Assembly (NCBI RefSeq): GCF_954871325.1
Contig: NC_088775.1
Location: 4,947,475 to 5,011,474 of the forward strand
Direction: 5' to 3'
Source of the DNA: Gordionus sp. m RMFG-2023
Lineage: Eukaryota > Nematomorpha > Gordioida > Chordodea > Parachordodidae
DNA: 64,000 bases
Below are positions 56,350 to 64,000 of the stretch, piece by piece. The notes below the pieces were generated by a model. It saw nothing but the letters and a program-made list of their open reading frames with translations. It was not told where the DNA came from and did not search any database. The position numbers and the translations under genes are program-made. The stretch's first letter is position 1, and each line of letters starts with the position of its first letter.

Positions 56350-56782
56350 TGTTATAAATAGTTTTATTATTTTTTTGTATGAGTCATGAAATATTTTTTT
56401 TGTTTGAAATTTTATTTTTAATATTTTTTTTTAGTTTCGCGCAGTCATCTTGAACGTCATTATATAAATATTTTTTTGTTTGAAATTTTATTTTAAATAT
56501 TTTTTTTTAGTTTCGCGCAGTCATCTTGAACGTCATTTTATAAATATTTTTAATATTTATTATGTAAAAGAAAAAAAAATAAATAATAATTTAATATTTA
56601 TAAAAAAAAATAATCTTATATAAACTCTAAAAAAAAAGTGGAAATTTATTATTATTATCAATTATATTTTTTTTATATTTATTGTTTTAAAGAAAAATAA
56701 AACCAATATATTCAAAAAAAAAAGGGGTAAAAAAATAAATATACTATTAAGTTAAATATTTCTGTACGATGAAATTTTGAAA
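56350..56782 (+). repeat. 5' LTR of the 56350-62704 element
   Basis: It holds an internal tandem duplication of about 80 bp (unit carrying AGTTTCGCGCAGTCATCTTG) that is also present in the 3' LTR, so it predates insertion. Confidence 0.9.
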
Positions 56783-56833
56783 TTGGTGCCGTGTTTATAC
56801 AAAGCAACCTGGTTAGTGCGGTTGTCGTAATAT

Positions 56834-57325
56834 CATATAGTGGTATTTGAGTCTTCGAGTGGAAAATATCATATAGTGGTATTTGAGTCTTGAAGTGAAG
56901 TGTACATCGTCTTCATCTACATCTACGGTAAAATATCATATAGTGGTATTTGAGTCTTCGAGTGGAAAATATCATATAGTGGTATTTGAGTCTTGAAGTG
57001 AAGTGTACATCGTCTTCATCTACATCTACGGTAAAATATCATATAGTGGTATTTGAGTCTTCGAGTGGAAAATATCATATAGTGGTATTTGAGTCTTGAA
57101 GTGAAGTGTACATCGTCTTCATCTACATCTACGGTAAAATATCATATAGAGTGGTATTTGAGTCTTCGAGTGGAAAATATCATATAGTGGTATTTGAGTC
57201 TTGAAGTGAATTGTACATCGTCTTCATCTACATCTACGGTAAAATATCATATAGTGGTATTTGAGTCTTCGAGTGAAAAATATCATATAGTGGTATTTGA
57301 GTCTTGAAGTGAAGTATACATCGTC
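56834..57325 (+). repeat. 105-bp tandem repeat in the element's leader
   Basis: About 4.5 units are present. Each contains two half-units built on AATATCATATAGTGGTATTT followed by GAGTCTTCGAGTGG or GAGTCTTGAAGTGAAG, then ACATCGTCTTCATCTACATC. Units are almost identical, so expansion is recent. Confidence 0.9.
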
Positions 57326-57609
57326 TTCATCATCGACATCAGCTGTCCATTTATTTTTTTTTCTTTTCTCTGCTCTCTAAAAATAAAAAAAAAGTCTTAT
57401 CGTACGTAAGTGCTGTCCGAATTTTACGAGTTGTAAATCTGTTACACAAAATTTGCCCAAATTTTTGTCGTATCTTTAGACTTATTAACTGTAGATGTAC
57501 ATGTGTATTATTGGGTTGTTTACACTATTAATAATATCATATCTATTAACATTACAAATAACAAAAATTTTTATTTTGAAATTAATTATAAATTTTTTAT
57601 AAGGTCGAA

Positions 57610-58340
57610 ATGAAAAGTTTAAAATTTGTAAAATACTGGGAAATACAGTATAATATTTTTGGGGCATTGGTTATTATATTAGTAATATGGATGTGTAGCT
57701 TAATATGGGGAAGAAAGTTGAGAAGAAGTCGAAGTGTGAAAATAAAGGGGCAGACATTGACTATAGAAGGACATAATGGGGAAGAGGATGTTATGGGAAA
57801 GGTAACATGGTTCCCAGTGCAGGAGTTAATTAATGGGTGGACGGATAGCGAATTAGATAAATTAACCTATAGGCCTGAAAGGAGAGATTCATATACTAAT
57901 CAGAGATTGGGGACATATAGGGGACCTAGAGAAAGTTCACAGGGAAGGAGAGGAGAAATGAGACCCAACTTTGATTCAAGAGTAAGGGGGAGAATGAAGT
58001 GTTATAATTGCGGAAGACAGGGACATATGGTCAGAGATTGCCAAGAAACGAAATGTTTTGAATGTGGAAAATATGGACATATAGCCACGTTTTGTTCAGG
58101 AAGACGTGATAAGCTACGATGTGCAGGTTGTGGTCGATTTGGTCATAATAGGGAGGAATGCAATGTGGGTAATTTCAAAACTAGAGGCGGTTTTCCTCGC
58201 AGAGGGACATGGGGCAAAGTGCTCCAAATGTTAGAATTATAGAAAGTGAAAAAAATAAAGAGGTAGGAATACCATTTTTGGCTGTGAATAAAGAGCAGAA
58301 TAGAATCTGTTTCCGTTGCCGGAAGGAAGGACATGGGGCG
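57610..58340 (+). pseudogene. zinc-knuckle (gag-like) part of the 56350-62704 element
   Basis: It starts with a hydrophobic, membrane-type segment (about residues 17-34, IFGALVIILVIWMCSLI), then a charged Arg/Gly-rich tract. Next come CCHC knuckles CYNCGRQGHMVRDC and CFECGKYGHIATFC, the related CAGCGRFGHNREEC, and CFRCRKEGHGARDC further on. No capsid-like region was recognised ahead of the knuckles. Confidence 0.7.
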
Positions 58341-58514
58341 AGAGATTGCGAGTATTTGTGACTATATGATGGCAAAGAGCATGCCGCAAAGGTCGGGGGG
58401 CTTTGGGCGAAAGAGATGGAAAGATTAGATTATAGTGAGAAAGATTGGGTATCAAAGGGCATATATATGATACAAGAGAAAAGAACATGATCCTGCCATA
58501 GAGTTTGGATAAAT

Positions 58515-61500
58515 TTGAATGGAAATATGGTATCCATGTTATTTGATACCGGGGCAGCCATATCCGTGATGGGATATGAGAAATATCAGAGTATTTGGTC
58601 GGAAGGGATAATTAAACGGGAGGACATCAAGATCCGTCAGTTGGATGGATCAGAAGTCGCAGTGATGGGAAGGGTGGAGTTAAAGGTGGTATTAGAGAAT
58701 AGAGTGGAGATTTTGGACTTATGGATAGTAGGTAGATCGAAAAGTAGAGTCAGTAGTGGGATGGGATTGGATCACCCGAATTGGTCCAGATTGTGGTTTT
58801 TGGGGGTATTCGCATGGTGTGGTGTATTTTTACCTGTTGCAAGATGTGAAGAAAATAGAGATATGAATTTGTGGTATGGAGAGGGATTGCCAGGAATTGA
58901 AACCTTTTTGGAAGGGGAAAGGAGAAGAGAGGATAATAGGGTTGTTAGAGACTATAGGGGAGGTATTGGGGAGAATTATAGGGGAGGTATCGGGGGGAAC
59001 TATAGGGGAGATATTGGGGGAACTATAGGGGAGGTATTGGGGGGAACTATAGGGGAGGTTTTGGGGGGAACTATAGGGGAGATATTGGGGGGAATTTTAG
59101 GGGAGGTATTGGGGAGAATTATAGGGGAGGTATCGGGGGGAACTATAGGGGAGATATTGGGGGGAATTTTAGGGGAGGTATTGGGGAAAATTATAGGGGA
59201 GGTATCGGGGGGAACTATAGGGGAGGTATCGGGGGAAATTATAGGGGAGGTATTGGGGAGGGTTTTGGGAGGTATTGGGGAGAATTTTAGGAGTTGTCGC
59301 GACTTTGGGAGAAAGGAAGAAAGAAATGATACTGAAGAACAGAAAGAAATTCATGATCAAGGAAAGTTTGAAGCGGAGCTGGAGAGATTGGCAGATGGGA
59401 AAATAATGTTGCCAGAAGAAGAGACTAGAGAAGATGATGATGTGGAACAAGGAAATACTAAGGGAACACATAGCCAACAAATGGAAATGAATGGAAAGGA
59501 AACGAGACGACGGGAAGAGAGGGAATTGCGGGATAGAGAGATAGAATTTGGTATGATCAAAGTACAAGAGGGAGTAAGAAACTTGATGAAAAATTACAAG
59601 GAGATTTTTGATGAGAAGTTGGGTTGTCTCCGAGATTATGAAGTGGATATCAAATTAAAGGAGGGATATGTGCCCAAGTTTTGTGCATTACGTCGGATAC
59701 CGTTCGAATGGCGAAATGAAGTAGACAAGGAATTGGAGCAGTGGGTGCAGAAGGGCATTGTTTGTCCAGTGGAATATAGCGAATGGGCAACAAATGGGCA
59801 ACACCGTTAGTACCCGTGAAGAAGGCCAATGGAAAGCTTCGTTTATGCGCTGATTTTCGGGTCACGCTAAACCCGTGGGTTGTGGAGATAAAATATCCGT
59901 TACCTCGGATTGAAGAAATATTAGCTAGTTTAAAGGGTAGCATATATTTTTCAAAGGTGGACTTTTCGAACGCTTACTTACAATTGAAGGTGAAACCCGA
60001 GGTACAAAAGCTATTAACGATCACGACTCCGAAGGGATTGTATGCCTTCTGTAGATTGCCGTTTGGACTAAGCGTGTCGGCTCCAATTTTTCAACGAACG
60101 ATGGCGGCAGTTTTTCAAGGACTAGAGGGAGTATTTTACTACATGGATGACGTATTAGTAATGGGAAAGACTCCCGAGCAACACGAACGAAGATTGGAGG
60201 AGGTGTTCAAAAGGATCAAGGATAAAGGATTGCGGGCAAGCGTTGAAAAAAGTGTGTTGGGAGTATCAGAAATCGTATATTTGGGGCATAAAATCAATGG
60301 GAAAGAGGTCAGACTTTTAGACAAAAATATGGAAGACAAAAATATGGCAAATATAACAAGCATGTTGAAGCCTAATAATAAAGTGGAAGTACAAGCTTTC
60401 TTGGGAATGGTGAATTATTATCACCGTTTTGTGGAAGGCTTCGCGCAGATAGCGGCGCCGTTGTATAAATTGTTAAAGAAAGGAGAAAGATTTGAATGGA
60501 AGATTGAACAGGAGGAGGCTTTTGAGGAGTTGAAATTGAGGATTGGAAGGGAACCAGTACTAGTATGTTTTGATAACGATGTGCCAGTGATATTGGCCGT
60601 TGATGCTTCGAATAGGGGTGTGGGTGGAGCGCTATTACATTGTATAGACGAATTGGAGAGACCTATTTTATTTTTCTCAAGAATCTTTAGAGAGGCCGAG
60701 ACAAGATATTCAGTGATCGAGCAAGAAGCGCTAGCGGAATACTTGATCGGACGTCGATTTGTCATATATACGGATCAAGCCCTTGGTTCATCTTTTCAGG
60801 AAGGACAACAAGGAGCTCATGTTGTCGCCTAGGTTGCAGCGATGGCTATTGCTGGTAGGCAGGCAGTTTCGACGTGCAAGTGAAATACCGACGAGGAAGA
60901 GAAAATTACTTACCGGATATTCTTTCTAGATGTGGAGCGGGAGAGGATTGCGAAACGAGTAGGTCGAAAGATATAGATGAAGAGGATGAGCACGGGTTGA
61001 TTAGAGCGATAGTCGGAATATCTAAAGGAGGACCAGTTGCATGGGAACAACTCAAAAATGCTACTTTAAAAGATCGCGAGTTGACGAGAATCAAAGCGTG
61101 CATATTGGGTCGGAAGCAATGGCGAGATGGGGACAAGAAGTTCAAGCAAGTGGAGAAAGAGCTAACGATAGTGGACGAGTGTGTGGTACGAGGAAGTCGG
61201 GGAGTGGTGCCGTCCAGATTGCGGGAGGCAGTAAAGGCAATGATCCATGCTGGACATCAGGGTATGGAACGAATGAAACAATGGGGGCGGGAATACGTAT
61301 GGTGGCCTGGCATGAATAAAGAAATCGAGAATATGGTGAGAAGTTGTGAAATGTGTAATTCATGGGCAAGTATGCCTCGAAAGGGACAAGAAAAGTATTT
61401 GGCCTAGGGCTACTCAACCATGGGAAAGAGTACACTTAGACTTTTTCGACTTCGAAAATAAAATATATCTCCTCGTAGTGGACGCTTACTCAAAATGGGT

Positions 61501-61918
61501 AGAGTATCAAGAAGTAAAGGGGTTAACAACGCAAGTAGTAATTAAGACGTTAAAAGATCTTTGGGCAAAGTTTGGGGTAGCGGAAATAGTCGTGTCGGAT
61601 GGAGGACCCGCTTTTATAAGTAAACAATTTAAAGTTTTTTGTACTGAAACTGGGGCGAGACACATTTTGGCACCTCCTTACCACCCAAGCTCAAATGGGC
61701 AGGCGGAAAGGATGGTGGCGGTGGTAAAGAGTTGGTTGAGGAAGTCGAAATATGGGGGTGGAGAGATTTGGATAGCGATTGCGTATTATAACAATAGTCG
61801 AAAGGGAGAGGAATTGTCCCCAGCAGAAAAATTTTTGGGCCGTAGAACTCGTATTCAGTTGGATTTCTTAAGACCCAAACCGGCGCAGGAGGAAAATTCA
61901 ATGGATAAATCAGTGTGA
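58515..61918 (+). pseudogene. pol part of the 56350-62704 element (PR-RT-RH-IN)
   Basis: Protease LFDTGAAISVMG, a repeat-coded Gly/Ile/Glu tract, reverse transcriptase with YYMDDVL, RNase H with LAVDASNRGVGGALLH, integrase with HAGHQGMERM, VDAYSKW, VSDGGPAF and NGQAERM. The order RT-RH-IN marks Ty3/Gypsy. Broken in a few places. Confidence 0.88.
58960..59285 (+). repeat. purine-rich minisatellite inside pol
   Basis: Units of about 27 bp on GGGGAGGTATTGGGGGGAAC and variants are repeated a dozen or so times. They keep the frame and encode GGTIGEVL-like repeats between protease and reverse transcriptase. Confidence 0.85.
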
Positions 61919-62273
61919 ATTTGTGAATGGTCAGACCGTATGGGCGAGAATTTTTGGAGGTACCCGAAAATGGGAGTCAGGAATAATTATACAGAACATG
62001 GGGCATAAAATGGTGAGAGTAAAATTCGTGGACGGAAAGGAAGGAGTTAGACACGTAGAACAGATACGGAAGAGAGTAGAGTCTGAAAGATTGAGATCTA
62101 GTCATGATGCGGAGAGGAGAGAGGGATAGATATCTTAGCAATTCTCGAGTTAAAGCACATAGAAAATAATAATTACATTTTGATTTTATGTACAAAACCC
62201 CCTTGTTTATCTTTGTTAAACAACAATTTTAATTTTTTTTTGTATGTTCAAGGGTTTTCATTTAATGGGGGCG

Positions 62274-62704
62274 TGTTATAAATAGTTTTATTATTTTTTT
62301 TGTATGAGTCATGAAATATTTTTTTTTGTTTGAAATTTTATTTTTAATATTTTTTTTAGTTTCGCGCAGTCATCTTGAACGTCATTATATAAATATTTTT
62401 TTGTTTGAAATTTTATTTTCAATATTTTTTTAGTTTTTTCGCGCAGTCATCTTGAACGTCATTATATAAATATTTTTAATATTTATTATGTAAAAGAAAA
62501 AAAAAATAATAATTTAATATTTATAAAAAAAAATAATCTTATATAAACTAAAAAAAAAGTGGAAATTTATTATTATTATCAATTATATTTTTTTTATATT
62601 TATTGTTTTAAAGAAAAATAAAACCAATATATTCAAAAAAAAAAAGGGGTAAAAAAATAAATATACTATTAAGTTAAATATTTCTGTACGGTGAAATTTT
62701 GAAA
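62274..62704 (+). repeat. 3' LTR of the 56350-62704 element
   Basis: This is the direct repeat of 56350-56782, with the same internal tandem duplication. It is followed by the target duplicate ATATC at 62705. Confidence 0.9.
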
Positions 62705-62709
62705 ATATC

Positions 62710-63410
62710 ATTGGTCACAATTTTTGTAGAGTTGAGTGTATTGCCATTTTACATCATTTAAAAAATATTTTTGAGCTTATAATACTTAGAGATAAATAGA
62801 ATCTAATAAATTATTTTCATTTGGCTTTATAAACGACACACTAATATGTGATTTTATTGATTGTGATGCCCAAGCAAATCTTAGCTTCACATAAGAAGAA
62901 ACCACACTCTATAAATTAACAAAATATAACAACAAATAAAATATATCGTTGAGTGTAGGCTTGTAGACAAAATTCAAACTGGTTTTTAGAGCTTCGAACT
63001 TATTCAATATTTTTTATTTTATGAACCAGAACCTGAACCGTTCTTTTTATTCGAACCTACCTAAACCGATATTCTATTCGGATCTCCTTCATAATTTAAT
63101 CTTTGTGAGCCTTATCTGGAGTATTTAAAAATTTTACGTAAATAAAAAAAATATTAATAAAAAATTGCAATGATATTTTAATTTAAATCAAAATTATTTT
63201 TGTTATCTAAAAAAATATTAATAAAAAAAATAATCTAAAAGTTCCGTTTTCTGTGGATAGAAATATTTCTCAATTGTTAAGGTAAAAAATAATTTTTTTT
63301 TGAAGTGACAAGATTTTTTGTTATAATAATTGATATGAATGCATTGAATAAATTAATTTTTATATCTATTTATAAAATATACATAAATATTGCAATTATG
63401 TTTATTTTTT
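62710..63410. other. AT-rich stretch, no gene seen
   Basis: GAACCAGAACCTGAACCGTT (63024) is the inverted counterpart of GAACGGTTCAGGTTC (56041), so the LTR element sits between two inverted copies of an older repeat. Confidence 0.45.
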
Positions 63411-63414
63411 TAAT

Positions 63415-63865
63415 TTTAGCAAACTTATTAATATTATAAGTGCTGAATTAGGATCTATAAATTTACTTCTATTATCCACTTTGAAATAATAATTCTTTAT
63501 TTTTTGCAATATCTTAGTTTATTTAAGATGTATGAGTTATTAAAGAGTTAAACTTAACTATAATTAGCTAAAAATTATAACTACTAGGGTATTTCAATAT
63601 TTATAAAGTATTTCTATTTTATTCATTTGTTTTAAATTTAGCAAACTTATTAATATTTAATCACTTAAATGCAGAATTAGGATCTATAAATTTACTTATA
63701 TTATCCATAATTAATATATTTTATTATATTTTGCAATATCTTAATAGTTTATTTAAGATGTATGGATTATCAAAGAGTTAAAGTTTTAACTATAATTAGC
63801 AAAGAAAAATTACAACTAGGGTATTTTCAAATATTTGTAAAGTATTTATTTTTAATTTTCTAATT
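63415..63865. repeat. tandem duplication, unit about 225 bp
   Basis: Two diverged direct copies share TAGCAAACTTATTAATATT, TTAGGATCTATAAATTTACT and ACTATAATTAGC. Confidence 0.8.
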
Positions 63866-64000
63866 GAAATATGTATGTTCAACAATGCAAATATTTTAAA
63901 TTGCCCTCAATCATAATAAAACTAAACTAAGAGTGAAACCTTGACTTTAGCCAGTAAATATAATTACAAATATTAATCATGTTTTGCTATATATTAATGC

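Larger units (their letters stand above)
56350..62704 (+). mobile_element. Ty3/Gypsy LTR retrotransposon, 6.4 kb, broken
   Basis: LTRs of 433 and 431 bp (56350-56782, 62274-62704) begin TGTTATAAATAG. The 5-bp duplication ATATC flanks both sides. A primer-binding site (TGGTGCCGTG, 56784) follows the 5' LTR, and a polypurine tract (AATGGGGGCG) precedes the 3' LTR. Order: tandem-repeat leader (56834-57320), zinc-knuckle ORF (57610-58242), protease, Gly/Ile/Glu repeat region, reverse transcriptase, RNase H, integrase. The coding part is far less AT-rich than its surroundings. It is broken in a handful of places. Near-identical LTRs suggest recent insertion. Confidence 0.92.

Overview
This is a very AT-rich eukaryotic nuclear window. 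It has spliced genes, long homopolymers, AT microsatellites and a dense load of transposable elements. The one host gene I can identify is POP1, the large protein subunit of RNase P and RNase MRP, on the + strand at 30432-54026. I model it as 14 exons. The transposon mix (Ty3/Gypsy LTR elements, hAT, a ZSWIM-type MULE, foldback elements, and a fragment resembling an invertebrate non-LTR endonuclease domain) fits an invertebrate animal or a similar AT-rich eukaryote. I do not assign a taxon. There is no sign of a bacterial, organellar or viral replicon, and no CRISPR array. I recognised no tRNA or rRNA.

Layout. 1-6 kb: a foldback-like element with AACGCGTT motifs (314-1350), an inverted-repeat element (1470-3589) split by a hAT element (1801-3494), and three broken copies of a MULE transposase (3836-5890). 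6.4-9.3 kb: minisatellites, one unexplained ORF and empty AT-rich DNA. 9308-16665: a Ty3/Gypsy element with 5-bp target duplications and an inverted duplication of its RNase H-integrase part. 16865-17550: a non-LTR endonuclease-like ORF beside a 23-bp tandem repeat. 19693-23208: a 3.5-kb palindrome with arms of about 1.4-1.6 kb, one of them split by a 213-bp MITE. 24381-25184: a miniature LTR element. 25.2-30.4 kb: mostly featureless, with AT arrays and one 208-bp hairpin.

30432-54026: POP1. Its first four exons are packed into about 700 bp, with introns of 42, 70 and 42 nt. The rest spreads over 23 kb, and most of its larger introns house mobile elements: a foldback transposon (33.7-35.5 kb), an internally reduced LTR element (40452-43143), a hAT relative (43981-44795), a 3.3-kb foldback element whose ends are made of TCGCGAA-type subrepeats (47577-50904), and copies of two small hairpin MITE families. 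Twelve of the thirteen junctions keep the frame with their natural splice sites. Intron 6 needs a choice between two acceptors.

56350-62704: a second, larger Ty3/Gypsy element with 5-bp target duplications, a 105-bp tandem repeat in its leader and a membrane-type segment at the start of its zinc-knuckle ORF. The window ends in AT-rich DNA with a tandem duplication of about 225 bp.

All calls come from reading the sequence. No database or alignment was run. Boundaries of repeats without clear target duplications are approximate.
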